From positions 182,501 to 246,500 of the forward strand of contig CAUYUJ010021048.1 of NCBI GenBank assembly GCA_963575745.1: a DNA stretch of 64,000 nucleotides, read 5' to 3'. The stretch comes from Prorocentrum cordatum. Taxonomy: Eukaryota > Sar > Dinophyceae > Prorocentrales > Prorocentraceae. Below the pieces are notes generated by a model. The model made no database searches. It was not told where the DNA came from and worked only from the letters and a program-made list of their open reading frames with translations. The position numbers were made by a program, and so were the translations under genes. This document shows positions 22,801 through 34,185 of the stretch, in pieces. Within the stretch, counting starts at the first letter, position 1. The number at the start of each line of letters is the position of its first letter.

Positions 22801-23309
22801 GTGCTTGTGACAACAATGAACATGGTGAGGATGGTGGCAATGAGGCCATAAGGACGATGATGTTACAGTTCCAGGGGCGGGAGGACAGCCGCATCTGATC
22901 AGAGGGCACGCAAGGCACCGAGCAATCATGGCTGTACGCTACACTCTGGCACAATATCCATCGCAGGGCAACAGAGACGGAGAAAGAAAGAGAGCGAGAG
23001 AGAGAGAGATGGAGACGGAGGCGGGAGCAAGGAGAAGAGTCCGAGGGAAGCCAGCGCAAAGAACGGACGATTATGGGGCAGCTTGCTGGGCCGCCTCGAG
23101 GCCATCGCACCACACCGCCTGTGGACGTAGCCCTGGTAAGCGCTGGTGGTGAGGGTGATGGTGGCGGTGGCGAGGGAGATGAGGAAGTGGTGATGATAAT
23201 GCCCGTGATGAGTTATGAGTTACGCGGTGAGAAGGAAGATAAGGAGACGGAGAAGGACCAGGATGGACGAGGGAAGGGGGCAGGAGGAAGCGGGTACGAG
23301 GAGGCTGGT

Positions 23310-23540
23310 ACCGAGTCCATAGCAACCCTCCACTGCGGCGGCGACCAGCGCGCCGCGGGTCAAGAGATTGCCGTCCAGCTTCTCGGCGATGTCGGCGACC
23401 GACGCCGTGCCGTGGCCGTGGACGAGAGCGACGCCGAAAGCGTAGCCCTGCTCGGGAGAACCGCGTATCTGGTACTTCGCTTCCGCGGTCACCTCCGGTG
23501 GGTTGGCGGCGCGCGCAATTTGGTAGACTATGTATCCTGA
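23310..23540 (-). CDS. Exon-like segment of unknown protein
   Basis: The minus strand reads 'EAKYQIRGSPEQGYAFGVAL', 'HGHGTASVADIAEKLDGNLL' and 'TRGALVAAAVEGCYGLGTSL' without repeats, then runs into a pyrimidine-rich tract typical of introns here. The even amino-acid composition suggests real coding sequence. Upstream, 'YIVYQIARAANPPEV' continues to about 23530. Family unknown. Confidence 0.4.
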
Positions 23541-24960
23541 TCCACTGCGGATGAAGAATGAGGAGCGACTCGAATGAGAGGGGGTGGCACGAGGGGTGCA
23601 GCCTTCTAAGAAGGCGGGGAGCTTCGTAGGTCGCAGAGGCCTGCTTAGAGGGGCCTGGAGGCTTCCAGGATCGCTTTTTTAGCACCCCCGCCTTCTCAAA
23701 GGCCGTCTACCTCGACCCCCCCCGTGCGAACCACCAAGGAAACGCCGAGGCAGGAACGAACTCTTGCTTCCCACATCCAGAGTGAGGTTCTTGTTTTCTC
23801 TGGACACTCCTGCGCAGCAACCTCCTCCTGCTCCTCACCCCCCTCTCCTCTCGTCTTTCTACACCCATGCGCTCAAACATTCATACACCCGTACGCTGCT
23901 GCGTTCACTCATTCATCACCATCATCATCAACACCACCATCATCATCACCATCGCCAGCACCTCCCGCAAATCACACACCTCCACACACACTCAGACACA
24001 CACTCACACACTCACGCAACCATGCGCTCATCTTGAGGATATCTCGAACGAGGGCCTTGTCTGTACAAGGCGCGCGGCACGACCGGGGAGCGCCACGCGC
24101 CATTCAGCCGAAGGGGGTAGCTTTCTGTGGCCCACTCCACCTCTTCACCGCTCCCACACCGCCAATCGCTGTGAGTCAGGTCCAGAATAATCTCAAGCAC
24201 GCTGGGCGACGTGTGGCTTCTCGAAAGCAGAAGGTAAACGACCAAATCACCCACCGTTTTGCGACCCTGCAGGCATGGACTGCTATAGTACGGGGAAGAA
24301 AAAGACAGGACGCGGATGACGCTCGCCAAGAGAGGGAACGGACGGCCAGGAGCAGGCGACGAGGGGCAAGAAGCGTCAGCTTCCAAAGCGCCTGGACGGA
24401 CCTGCAAGGCACAGACCAGCGCGCACGAGGGGCCGCACGCGCGAGGAGGCGGAGGAGGAGGAGGAGGAGGGCATGGGGGTGGCATGGAGGGTGATATGGG
24501 TACACGAGGTGGTGGGGAGGAGAAGATTGGACTGCTCACTACCTTTGGCGGCGAACGCCACCTTCTTTACTTGACTTGCAGCCTCTTTGCCCAGCCGCAT
24601 GGAGCACGCTCCACTACTTGGTCAACACTGTTGCGGCTTGCTTACCTCTTCCTACGCCCCACCTCGCGCCCTGGTGTTCCCGCACCACACTTACTTGCGT
24701 TCTGTCGTACTGCACTACTGTTGCACCTGTACTCGAGACAGCTCGTACCAGTGAGTCTAAGGGGTGGGGGACTTGGGTACTATCTTACTGGCGGGTTAGT
24801 TGGAGGAGGAGGAGGAGGAGGAGGATCTCTTATCTAGGTACTACAACTGTCCATTGCTCAACCTGTCGGGCGCCTACTATAGGTATCCTTCTTTGCCGCA
24901 TCATTTTGTTTCACCTCCTTTTCCGCGGCGTCCGCCAAGTACACTCTGCGCCAAGTCGGA
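23541..24960. other. No gene recognised
   Basis: Contains a near-palindrome GCCTTC-TAA-GAAGGC near 23600 and a TTTTTT run near 23678. A CA/CAT-rich stretch lies at 23900-24020, and a short (GGA)n at about 24450 and 24800. Frames on both strands are short and overlapping. Confidence 0.4.
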
Positions 24961-26700
24961 CAGTTTCGTCATCTTTGTTTCCCAACCCTCCTCGGTTAAG
25001 CATTCGATTTGAATAGAGCACTGCGGTCGCGTCCTCCTCCCGCCTCCCACCTCCTGCCTCCCGCCTCCAGTTGCCGTCCCTGGGGAGGGGGCTGCGATCT
25101 GCGACGCTGTCGCCGCTTTCGAGGGCTGCTGGTGGGTCCAGCGGAGTGAGGCACCGCGCAGACCTGAGCGAGACCTCGCCGTCCCTGGGGGAGCTGCGAT
25201 CTGCGGCATTGTCGCCACTTTCGAAAGCTGCTGGTGGGTCCAGCGGAGTGAGACATTGCGCAGACCTGAGCGAGACCTCGCCATCCCTGGGGGGAGCTGC
25301 GATCTGAGACATTGTCGCCACTTTCGAGGTCTGTTGGTGGGTCCAACGGCGTGGGGCACCGCGCAGACTTGAGCGGGACCTCGCCGTCCCTGGGAGGCTG
25401 CGATCTGGGACACTGTCCCCGCTTTCGAGGGCTGCTGGTGGGTCCAGCGGAGTGAAGCACCGCGCAGACCTGAACGGACCTTTCCATCCAAGGGGGGCTG
25501 CGATCTGAGACACTGTCGCCACGTTCGAGGGCTGCTGGTGGGTACAGTGGAGTGAGGCACCGCGCAGACCTGAGCGGGACCTCGACGTCCCTGGGAGGGG
25601 GCTGCGATCTGCGACACTGTCGCCACTTTCGAGGGCTGTTGATGGGTCCAACGGCGTGGGGCACCGGGCAGAGCTTAGCGGGACCTCGCCGCCCCTGGGG
25701 GGCTGCGATCTGCGACATTGTCGCCACTTTCGAAAGATGCTGGTGGGCCCAGCGGAGTGAGGCACCGCGTAGACCTGAGCGGGACCTCTCCGTCCCTAGG
25801 GGGCTGCGATCTGCGACGCTGTCGCCACGTTCGAGGGCTGCTGTTGGGTACAGCGGAGTGAAGCACCGCGCAGACCTGAGCGAGACCTCGCCGCCCCTGG
25901 GAGGCTGTGATCTGCGGCACAGTCGCCGCTTTCGAGGGCTGCTGGTGGGTCCAGCGGAGTGAGGCACTGCGCAGACCTGAGCGGGACCTCGCCGTCCCTG
26001 GGGGGCTGCGATCTGCAGACCGTCGCCACTTTCGAGGGCTGCTGGCGGGTCCAACGGAGTGAGGCACCGCGCAGACCTGAGCGAGACCTCGCCGTCCCTG
26101 GGGGGTGGCTGTGATCTGAGACACTGTCGCCACGTTCGAGGGCTGCTGGTGGTTCGAGCGGAGCGAGGCACCGCGCAGATCTGAGCGAAACCTCGCCGTC
26201 CCTGGGGGGCCGCGATCTGCGAAACCGTCGCCACTTTCGAGGGCTGCTGGTGGGTCCAGCGGAGTGAGGCACCGCGCAGACCTGAGCGGGACCTTGCCGT
26301 CCCTGGGGGCTGCGATCTGCGCCCCTGGGGGGCTGCGATCTGCAACACTGTCGCCACTTTCGTGGGCTCCTGATGGGTCCAGCGGAGTGAGGCACCGCGC
26401 ATGCGTCGTCGCGTGGGAATTTTGGAGGAAGCCATGCCATGTCGTTGCCGCCCCGCTGACGTTTCAAGCCCGTTGCCCGCCTTCTCCGTTTGATTCTTGC
26501 TTTAGTGACTCAGGGGTTCACGTAGATACTCATCTCTACCACGCTTTTCCCTTGATCGGGGACCTGCGAACCTCCCGAATGCCGCTCGCAGAAGCGGATG
26601 CGTCCATGTCACGTCGCCGCCCTCTCACCAAATCTCGCAAGCTACTCCTGCCTTGCACTGCGCAGGGGTTGGGTACGTCGCCAGGATTCCTGCAAGAACG
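24960..26700. mobile_element. Dispersed element with 101-bp internal tandem array, copy 1
   Basis: A left flank (..CCAACCCTCCTCGG.., TTTGAATAGAGCACTGCGG at about 25010, then C/T-rich DNA) leads into about 13-14 units of 101 bp from 25080 to 26440. Each unit contains CTTTCGAGGGCTGCTGG, GCACCGCGCAGACCTGAGCG and GGGGCTGCGATCTGCGA. The array is followed by a right flank (GAATGCCGCTCGCAGAAGC near 26578 and GCAGGGGTTGGGTACGTCGC near 26662). Both flanks and the unit recur in the same order at 50090-50905, so this is a defined dispersed element and not only a local satellite. The 101-bp unit is not a multiple of three, and the long minus-strand frames (up to 479 codons) overlap in different frames. 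Confidence 0.85.
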
Positions 26701-26732
26701 CTTCAGCCACGTAGCCAAAGTCTGAGCAACGT

Positions 26733-26811
26733 TAAAAGGATGATGAGGAGGAGGAACAGGTTGGGGTGGAGGAGGAGGTTGAGGAAGACGAGGAAGATGA
26801 GGATGAGGATG

Positions 26812-26905
<94 letters not shown>

Positions 26906-27140
26906 GGGGGGAAGAGGGAGGAGGAGGGAGGAGGAGGAGGAGGAGGAGGAGGAGGAGGAGGAGGAGGAGGAGGAGGGGAGGAGGAGGAGGAGGAGGAGGA
27001 GGAGGAGGAGAGGGAGGAGGGAGGAGGGAGGAGGGAGGGAGGAGGGAGGAAGGAGGAGGAGGAGGAGGAGGAAGAAAAACAAACGGACGGTGAGGACGAG
27101 GAGGAGAGGGAGGAGGAATGCGAGGAGGAGAAGGCTGAGG
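26733..27140. repeat. (GAT)n and (GAG)n microsatellite
   Basis: GAT core at about 26800-26905, then GAG/GGGAGGA to 27140. Purine strand is plus. Confidence 0.95.
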
Positions 27141-27735
27141 AGAAGGAGAGGGAGGATGAAGGGAAGGAGGGGGAGAAGGCATATGGGGGGACGGGGGAGG
27201 AGGAACCCTCGAGGTCCCTGGAGTTCTCTAGAGGCCCAGGGTTTCCTCCGGAGGCCCAAGACGGGCGAAACGTTAAACAAAATCAGAATCCCCGATCCTC
27301 GAACCTTGATGCGCACATGTAGGATGGGTGGGAAGGAGGAGGAAAAAGAAAAGGAGGACTGATGTGAGGAAAAGGAAGAGGGGGCTCACGATGCGGGAAA
27401 AAGGAGAAGAGCGACGAGGAGGAGGACTATAATAGAGGGAGGGAGGGAGTTCGCTCCCTCGGCCGACCGAGCGATCGAGCGGTGCAGGGCTCGTGACGGG
27501 TGGAAGGAGAGGTGGAGGAGGCCCGGAGAGAGCGGGCGCGAATGGTGGTTCGGGCACGCGGTGGCAGAAGCGGAACGTGCGCCGCGGCGCCACCCGCCTC
27601 TGCCCGAGGCACGCCTTCCAGGCCCGTCTCAACTGGAGGCCGACCTGGGGCTGCCGAGAGGGATGGCCTGGCTGCGGGAGGCCCGCGTAGAGCCGCTGGG
27701 TCCGCAATGGCCGCGGGCGTCGAGGTGAGGAGGGG
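27141..27735. other. GC-rich island between microsatellites, no gene assigned
   Basis: 27440-27735 is complex and open in several frames (Ala/Arg/Pro-rich), so the coding strand cannot be chosen. It may be an exon of a gene with microsatellite introns. Confidence 0.3.
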
Positions 27736-27739
27736 GAAT

Positions 27740-28680
27740 GAATGAGGAGGTGCAGGAGGAGGAGGAGGAGGAGGAGGAGGAAGCTGAGGATGAGGAGGAG
27801 GAGGCGGAGCAGGAGGAGGCGGCTGAGGAGGAGTCGGAGGAGGAGGAGGACCAGTGTAAACCCAAGAGTCATCAACGATGTTGGAATTAACCATCCCTCC
27901 AAACTCCCTCTTCATAGGCCCCTGCAACGGTTCATTTCCATTGGGGGAACTGCCTCGATGGAAGACAACCGTTTGAAGATCCTGAAGCATGCCAAAACAT
28001 TGCTCTCGGGATTTCAACGCCACGTATCAATCGGACTGCTGCGTTTTGGCGATCCGGAACCGTGCCATAACGCCTTTTTTTGATTTCAACACCGCGAATC
28101 AACATAACTCTTGCGCCCGCATAATCCTGAATCCTTCCAAACACCATGTTTGGTACGTTGATCATGGGAATCCGTGAAACTGCCTAAAAAATTGAAACGA
28201 ATGTGCGCGGCGCTAAAGCGAGAGCCACAATTTGAAAAGGAACCGCCCTCAATCCGTGAAGCTCTTGTCGATGTTTTAATCGAATGTGCGTGGCGCTGAG
28301 GCGAGAGCCACATTTTGAAAACGACCCGCCCTAAGTCCGTGAAGCTCTTGCAACTTTTGAAAGTGAATGTGCGCGGCGCTAAGGCGAGAATCACATTTTG
28401 AAAACGACCCGCTCTCCATCTGTGAAACTGTTGTCACTGTTTAAGCTTCAGAATCATAAATGGTGAAGAAGTCTCAGGCGAAACGCCCGGCCCGCCCTGA
28501 AAACTGGCCTCGGGGTGCGACAGGGAGGAGTTATCTATAAGGAACAGGACTGGAGGACGAGGAGGAGGAAGAGGCGGGGGATGAGGATGAGGATGAGGAT
28601 GATGATGAGGAGGATGAAGAGAAGGAGGAGGAGGAGGAGGAGGAGGAGGAGGAGGAGGAGGAGGAGAAGGAGAAGGATTG
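27740..28680 (-). mobile_element. Composite (CTC)n-bounded repeat, copy 1
   Basis: Read on the minus strand this is: (CTC)n (28680-28553), a head with GTCGCACCCCGAGG and GGGCGTTTCGCCTGAGACTTC (28550-28441), and about 3.5 units of an 80-bp tandem repeat (28440-28166) with TTCACGGATT(G)AGGGCGG and AATGTGGCTCTCGCC. A tail follows (28165-27856) ending CATCGTTGATGACTCTTGGG then TTTACACTGG, and then (CTC)n again (27855-27740). Four more copies lie at 38.8, 47.0, 48.2 and 54.8 kb. No protein is encoded. A non-autonomous mobile element is the simplest reading, though no transposase or terminal inverted repeat is visible. Confidence 0.75.
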
Positions 28681-28935
28681 GAACGGCCATCGGGGGCCCG
28701 AACCGCGGTCCCCCCCGCTGGGGGACTGGTGCCCCGGCACGCGCCCCCGGTGCAGCACCCGCCCGCGCGCGCGCCACCTCCTAGGGGGCCTGGCCCTAGC
28801 GCGCTGGCCGCTGGAGGCCGGGTCGGCGCTTCAGCCAGCATGGAACGGTCTCGGCATGGTGTGCTCATGCACCAGGCGTAGCCGATCATACCAGCAGCAC
28901 TGGCAGGCAGTGTCTGGGCCTGGCAGGCCCGTCTC
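28681..28935. other. GC-rich island, no gene assigned
   Basis: Complex Pro/Arg/Gly-rich frames on both strands. Nothing recognisable. Confidence 0.3.
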
Positions 28936-29271
28936 ATGCGCAGGGCCAGACAACAAGCGGCCCAGAGAGTTGCAGGCGACAAGATACATCGGCAAAGCAT
29001 CATCATCATCACAGAGCTTCGAGACACCGTCACCCATCTTAGGCCGCAGCTGGGCGAGTGGGAAAGCTGGTGGAATCATCAAGAACGATGGGATGATGAA
29101 CAATCGTGGAGCCATCAAGAACTATGCCCACAGTGGAAGCAGCAGTGGCCGCAGTGGCAGTACCGTGGATCGTGGCAGCAGGGGCGAGGTGTCAAGCAGC
29201 AGAAGCAGGATAAGCAGGGGGAGGTTTTAGCACTAATTCAAGCACCGAGCCAGGAGGGCTACAAAGCTTAG
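28936..29271 (+). CDS. Trp/Gln-rich open reading frame, unknown
   Basis: An open frame of about 110 codons reads 'ELRDTVTHLRPQLGEWESWW', then 'NHQERWDDEQSWSHQELCPQ' and a WQ-rich repeat-like tail. High Trp content with Glu/Arg is common in disordered linkers of dinoflagellate retroelement and host proteins. There is no good start codon or motif, and it could be a gag fragment. The frame ends at TAG 29269. Confidence 0.3.
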   Translation: MRRARQQAAQRVAGDKIHRQSIIIITELRDTVTHLRPQLGEWESWWNHQERWDDEQSWSHQELCPQWKQQWPQWQYRGSWQQGRGVKQQKQDKQGEVLALIQAPSQEGYKA

Positions 29272-29390
29272 ACAGCACGCGTACACACGAAAGCGCAGCA
29301 ACCCTTGACAACTTCGTCCCGTACAGGGGGGACACTCTAACGCAGAGAGCTGAGAAGCACGAAGCAGCGCAGCAGCCCCTGACGGCAGTA

Positions 29391-29596
29391 CACGAACCCG
29401 ACGGCGACAGATGCGAGGGAGGTGGGCCAAAACACGAGGCCAAGGTCGTCTGCTACGGGGGAGGCCACACGAAGCACGAGCCCGACGCCGTCAGCTTCGA
29501 GGGCGGCACAACGAAGCACAAATCCGATACCATCAGCTACGACGGTGGGGCCGCGAAGCACGAGCCCGACGCCATCAGCTACAGTGTTGGGGCCGG
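29391..29596 (+). repeat. 42-bp tandem repeat (14 codons), about 5 units
   Basis: Units begin ACGAAGCACGAGCCCGACGC. Since 42 is a multiple of three, one plus-strand frame keeps a 14-residue repeat, KHEPDA(V/I)S(F/Y)(E/D)GG.., across all units, each with the same Gly-Gly end. This frame runs on openly to 29954. It could be a coding repeat. No start codon was seen in the frame upstream. Confidence 0.6.
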
Positions 29597-29602
29597 TCCG
29601 AT

Positions 29603-29880
29603 CGTGCGTGAAGGCCCGCCACTAGTACGAGACGGGCCAGCAGTGGTGCGAGAAGGGCGGGCAGTTGTGCGAGAAGGGCGGGCAGTGATGCGAGAAAGAC
29701 CGTCAGTGGTGCAAGATGGGCCATCAGGGCAGTGGTGCGAAATGGGCCGGCAGTGGTGCGAGAGGGGCTGGCAATGGTGCGAGAGGGGCTGGCAATGGAG
29801 CGAGAGGGGCTGGCAATGGTGCGAGAGGGGCTGGCAATGTGCGAGAGGGGCTGGCACCGGAAATGGTGCAGGGTCAGCAG
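29603..29880 (+). repeat. 21-bp minisatellite
   Basis: Units such as GGCAATGGTGCGAGAGGGGCT repeat with drift. In the frame shared with the 42-bp repeat it reads a seven-residue repeat (QWCERGW) after REGPAVV-type units. Confidence 0.85.
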
Positions 29881-30216
29881 TAATTCGAGAAGGGCCGGCA
29901 GGCGGGGCAGTGACGGCAGAGGCTGGATACAAGATGCCATCAACTACAACCTGACACGCGGAACGCCGCGTCCGTAACGCTTTCAAATGTTCTTGCAGGC
30001 TTGTGCAACGCCCGCTATGAATCGGAGGTTGCGGGGTGATATCAAAGTGCAACAGAGAGCCCTCCACCAGGAGATCGGTTTCGGTTTCGGGCTCGTGTCG
30101 TGCGTGCGGGCGAGGCGAATCTGCATGGGCAGACGCAAAAAGTTAACCCTTCTCTGGCTAGAGCGCGGCGAAAACAAAGTCCGCCCCTCCCTCCCGGCCG
30201 CCTGGCGGGCGTGCCG

Positions 30217-30706
30217 GGGGTGTCCCGCCGTGGTGTTCCGATGGTGAACTGACAGTGTCCTGTGGTGTCCCGCGATGTCCTGCGGTGTCCCGCTGTGGTG
30301 TCCCGATGGTGTCCCGTGATGTCGCATGGTGTCCCGTGGTGTCTCGCGGTGTCCCGTGGTGTTCCGTAATGGTGTCCCGTGGTGTCCCGTTGTACCCCGT
30401 GGAGTCCCGCGGTATCCCGCCGTGGTGTCCCGATGGTGTCCCGACGGTGTCCCGTGGTGTCCCGTGGTGTCCCGCGATGTCCCGCGGTGTCCCGCCGTGG
30501 AGTTCCGATGGTGTCTTGTGGTGTCCCATGGTGTCCCGTGGTGTCCCGCGGTGTCCCGCGGTGTCCCGAGATTTCCCGTGATCGTGTCCCGTGATGTCCT
30601 GTAGTATCCAGTGGTGTCCCAGCATGGTGTCCCGGCATGGTGTCCCGATGGTGTCTCGTGGTGTCCCGATGGTGTTCCGCGGTGTCCCGTGGTGTCCCGT
30701 AGCCCG
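30217..30706 (+). repeat. 10-bp minisatellite (GTCCCGTGGT)
   Basis: About 45 units of GTCCCGTGGT and variants (GTCCCGATGGT, GTCCCGCGGT). Open in several frames on both strands only because the unit lacks stop trinucleotides. Confidence 0.95.
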
Positions 30707-30943
30707 TGAGATCGATAATGAGATCGATAGTGAGATCGATGGTGGGATCGATGGTGAGATCGATAGCGAAATCGATCGTGAAATCGATAACGAGACCGGT
30801 AGCGATATCAAGAGTGGAACCGATAGTGAGATGGATCGTTGAGATCGATTGTGAAATCGATCGTGGGGCCGATCGTGAGATCAATAGTGAAACCGAAGGT
30901 GAGATAAATAGTGAGACCGAAAGTGAAATCGATCGGCAATAAA
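30707..30943 (+). repeat. 12-bp minisatellite (GAGATCGATAGT)
   Basis: About 19 units of GAGATCGATAGT and variants. The motif GATCGAT is palindromic, so each unit can self-pair. It follows the 10-bp array directly. Confidence 0.95.
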
Positions 30944-31795
30944 ATCGAGCGCGCCAGAGCAGCGAACCCCTGCAGCAGCCGAGAGCAGTCAAATCGAGCT
31001 GCCCTGGAGCAGTGAAATCGAGCCTCCCCGGATTGGTCAAATCGAGCCCCCAGAGCGGCCGAGAGCAGTTCAATCGAACCCTGGGAGCGGCCCATAGCAG
31101 TTAAACCCGTTGGAGCAATTCAATCGAGCCTCCCCAGAGCAGTTACATGGAACCCCTGGAACGTCCCAGACAGTTAGACCGAAATTAAGTCGAGCAGTTA
31201 GTTCGAGCCTCCCGGCAGCAGTTGTATCGAGCCCCCAGAGCGGCCCGGAGCAGTGGAATCGAGCCTCCCTGGAGCAATCAGATTGACCCCCAGGGCGGCG
31301 CATATGCAGTTGAATCCATCTTCGCGGTTCAATCGGGCCTCCCCAGAGCAGTTCAACCGAGCCTCCCCGCTGCAGTTTCATCGGCCCGCCGAACCATTGG
31401 AGCGGCGCAGAGCAATTAAATCGAATCCCCAGAGCGGCCCCGAGCAGTGACATCGAGCTTCTTTGGAACAACCGAATCGAGCCTCCCCAGAGCAATCAAA
31501 TCGAACCCCAAGCGTGGCCTAGAGCAGTTGCATCGAGCCCCCGGAGCGGCCCGGAGCAGTTGAATCAAGCTTCCTGGGAGCAGTGGGATCGAGCCTCCAC
31601 GGAGCAATCAGATCGAAACCCAGAGCGGCCCAGAACAGTTGAATCGAACCCTCAGGGCGGCCCATATCCAGTTGAATCGATCTTCGCGGTTCAATCGAGC
31701 CTCCCCAAAGCAGTTCAACCGAGCTTCCCCGCAGCAGTTTCATCGACCCGCCAAACCCCAGGAGCGGCGCGGAGCAGTTAAATCGGGAAAAGGCA
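30944..31795 (+). repeat. About 33-bp minisatellite
   Basis: Units of the type GAGCAGTTAAATCGAGCCTC followed by CCCAGAGCGGCCC, spacing 28-36 bp, about 25 units, more diverged than the arrays to the left. The core AATCGA is shared with the 12-bp unit, which suggests that one array seeded the other. Confidence 0.9.
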
Positions 31796-31995
31796 CAGGT
31801 GGAGGCGGTGGAGGAGGGGGAGGGGGAGGCGGCGGCGGCGGAGGAGGAGGAGGAGGCGGAGGACGAGGACGAGGAGGAGGAGGAGGAGGAGGAGGAGGAG
31901 GATGGAGGTGGAACGAGGAGGAGGAGGAGGAGGAAGTGGACAAGGCGGAGGAGGTGGAGGAGGCGGTGGCAGAGGCAGAGGAGGCGGCCGAGGAG
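31796..31995. repeat. (GGA)n / (GGC)n microsatellite
   Basis: Purine-rich on plus. Frames give Gly, Glu or Pro runs. Confidence 0.95.
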
Positions 31996-32730
31996 GCGGA
32001 CGAGCAGGCGCGCGGCCTCCGCCGCGGCGGCCCGCCAGTCCTTCTGCGTGGACAGCACCGAGACGAGCTTGGGCGCGCCGGTCGAGCGGCACGGCACCCG
32101 CGAGGCCGCCCGCCGGCCGCTCCGCCGCCGCTGCCTCGGGCGGCAGGGCGGCGAGCCTTGCCCTCCCTCCCCGCCCGTCCGTCCCGCCTGGCCCCCCTGT
32201 GCAGAGTGCGAGCGTTGGGGGACGGGACCCGAGGGGCGGCCGCGCCGCCCCCTTGTCTTCACGCAGCCTCCGCCGCCGCCGCCGCCGCCGCCTCCTCTCG
32301 TCGCAGAGGAGTGTTGCAAGCGGCGGGTGTTTCCTCGGTGTCGGCCTTCGGGGGCCACGATCGGGCTGGGGGCCACCGACTTCCCCAGCAGAGCATCCTC
32401 ATGGCAGCACTTTTGAAGAGGCGGGTCGAGGAGTGGGAAATCGGCAAATGAAAACGCGTATTCCTATTTATTCCTACGGATTCCCACGAAAGATACAGCC
32501 AGGACAAAAGTGAGAGCACGATCATGTGCACCTTAATGTATGTTGTGCAACAATGGATCGCGGCCGTCCCAACAACTGCAACCGGCATTGAGGCGAGAGC
32601 ACGATTCCTGAATACATGGTGAAACAACTCAAGCGAAACGGTTGCCAGACTAATCGGTCAGGGTCCCAAGTCCCCCCTGTGGGACTCTTCTGTGGTCCCT
32701 GTTTAATGTTATTAAAACCCTCTAGCGAAA
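31996..32730. other. GC-rich island, no gene assigned
   Basis: 31996-32420 is complex; the minus strand reads 'GAPKLVSVLSTQKDWRAAAA', which may be exon sequence before an intronic (TCC)n. A CCG repeat lies at 32270-32291. 32440-32700 is AT-richer and without signal. Confidence 0.3.
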
Positions 32731-32860
32731 CGCTATCAAGGAATCGCGACCCAGACCCCGGATCCGCCGTACTTGGGTTGATCCTGTCGGAAATTCATAC
32801 CAAGAGGCGATGGCGGAAATTTTCGCCTCGGAGAGGTAGGGCGGATCCGCCACCGTGCCT
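32731..32860. repeat. Copy of 'GGGCGGAAATT / GGCGGATCC' dispersed repeat
   Basis: Contains GGATCCGCCGTACTT, GGCGGAAATTTTCGCCTCGG and TAGGGCGGATCC. Related copies occur at 46690-46920, 51330-51560 and 52535-52730. Confidence 0.6.
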
Positions 32861-33119
32861 TGTGCACGCTGAGGCGTGGAAGAATGCCAAGGGCTGCCTG
32901 GTAGGATTTCCAAGGGCTGCCTGGTGGGGTTTCTCTATTCTGAGAAGGGACCCCCCCTTCCCTCTACCAGCGTCTCACCGCATGCACCACCCCCTTCCTG
33001 ATGCCAAGATGCCTCGCAAAAAAAACATGAATTCGCGCTCCAGACTCCACGATCCATCGATCAAAAACGATGGATCCGCGTCCCGAGCTTCCAAGACGGT
33101 CCATGCGGGCGACCAGGGG

Positions 33120-33240
33120 CACCAGGATGGCCCAAGATGCCTCGAAGACGGCCCAAGATGGCCCCAAGGCGGCCCAACATTGCCTCAAGACGGCCCAAGA
33201 TGCTCCCAAGAGGGCCCAAAAGGGCCACAAGAGGACGGAC
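33120..33240 (+). repeat. 21-bp minisatellite (ACGGCCCAAGATGCCCCAAG type)
   Basis: Five to six units of GACGGCCCAAGATG.CCCCAA. In one plus frame each unit gives a seven-residue repeat. Confidence 0.75.
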
Positions 33241-33597
33241 CAGCGCGGGTCGGCGCAGCTGGACCGCCGCAGTTGTCCAGATTGGTGAGGTCCACTTGCC
33301 CAGATTGTATGGCAATGTGAAATGGTGGAGCCCTCGACATCGAAGCAAGGGGGCGAGGGGATGCCCTGCAGGCCATGGTGAAGCGTAGAAGGGAACCGAA
33401 GCTCCGCCACCAACTAAGAATGAGGACGTAAGGTTTGTACAATATCCAGAATAGCACGGGTGGAAATAAGACGAGTCTATCACGGGCGCGGAGACTGCAG
33501 TCTCCAGGCCCCCTAGAAAAACAAACGGCAGCGGCGGGGAGAGACAATTAGGAGAGGCAGAGGGCAGTCCAATACAGTGACTTACCGCTCGGGTGAG

Positions 33598-33905
33598 GGA
33601 GGGTGGAGGCGGAGGAGGAGGAGGAGGAGGAGGAGGAGGAGGAGCAGGAGGAGGAGGGAGGAGGAGGAGGAGCAGGAGAGGAGGAGAAGGAGGAGGAGGA
33701 AGAAGAGGAGGAGGACGACGACGAGGAAGAGGAGGAGGAGGGGAGAGGAGGAGGAGGAGGAGGAGGAGGAGGAGGAGGAGGAGGAGGAGGGACGAGGTGG
33801 AGGAGGAGGAGGAGGAGGAGGAGGAGGAGGAGGAGGAGGAGGAGGAGGAGGGAGTGAGGAGGGAGGAGGAAGGAAGAGAGGGAGGAGTGAGGAGTGAGGA
33901 GTGAG
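33598..33905. repeat. (GAG)n microsatellite
   Basis: Nearly pure GGA/GAG with GACGAC at 33712-33725. Purine strand plus. Confidence 0.97.
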
Positions 33906-34185
33906 GAGCGGGCGAGAGAGGAGGGAGAAGGGAAACGGAAGCAGGGAGGAGGGAGGAGGGAACAGGGAGGTATGGAGGAGGGAAATGGGAGGAGCCAGGA
34001 GGGAGGAGGGGTTCCTCCTTCTCTCCCTTCCTTCTTCTGGAGGAAGAGGAAGAAGACGAAGAGTAGGAAGAGGCTCTGGAGACTCTGGATGACGACGAGG
34101 TGTGCCGAGAACGATGCACCAGGCCAAAACAACAATACTCATAGTCCCGTCGAACGCTCAACGAACGACTCACGCGAAAATCGGA

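Noticed and set aside
23595-23690. tRNA or Pol III gene before the TTTTTT run
   Set aside because: Some self-complementary sequence, but no cloverleaf and no A/B boxes.
24996-26435. 479-codon minus-strand frame with repeating 'VCAVPHSAGPTSSPRKWRQ'
   Set aside because: It runs through the 101-bp tandem array. The unit is not a multiple of three, and three overlapping frames carry the same peptide shifted, so there is no single conserved product.
30217-31795. CRISPR-like array
   Set aside because: Units are contiguous tandem minisatellites without unique spacers of constant length.
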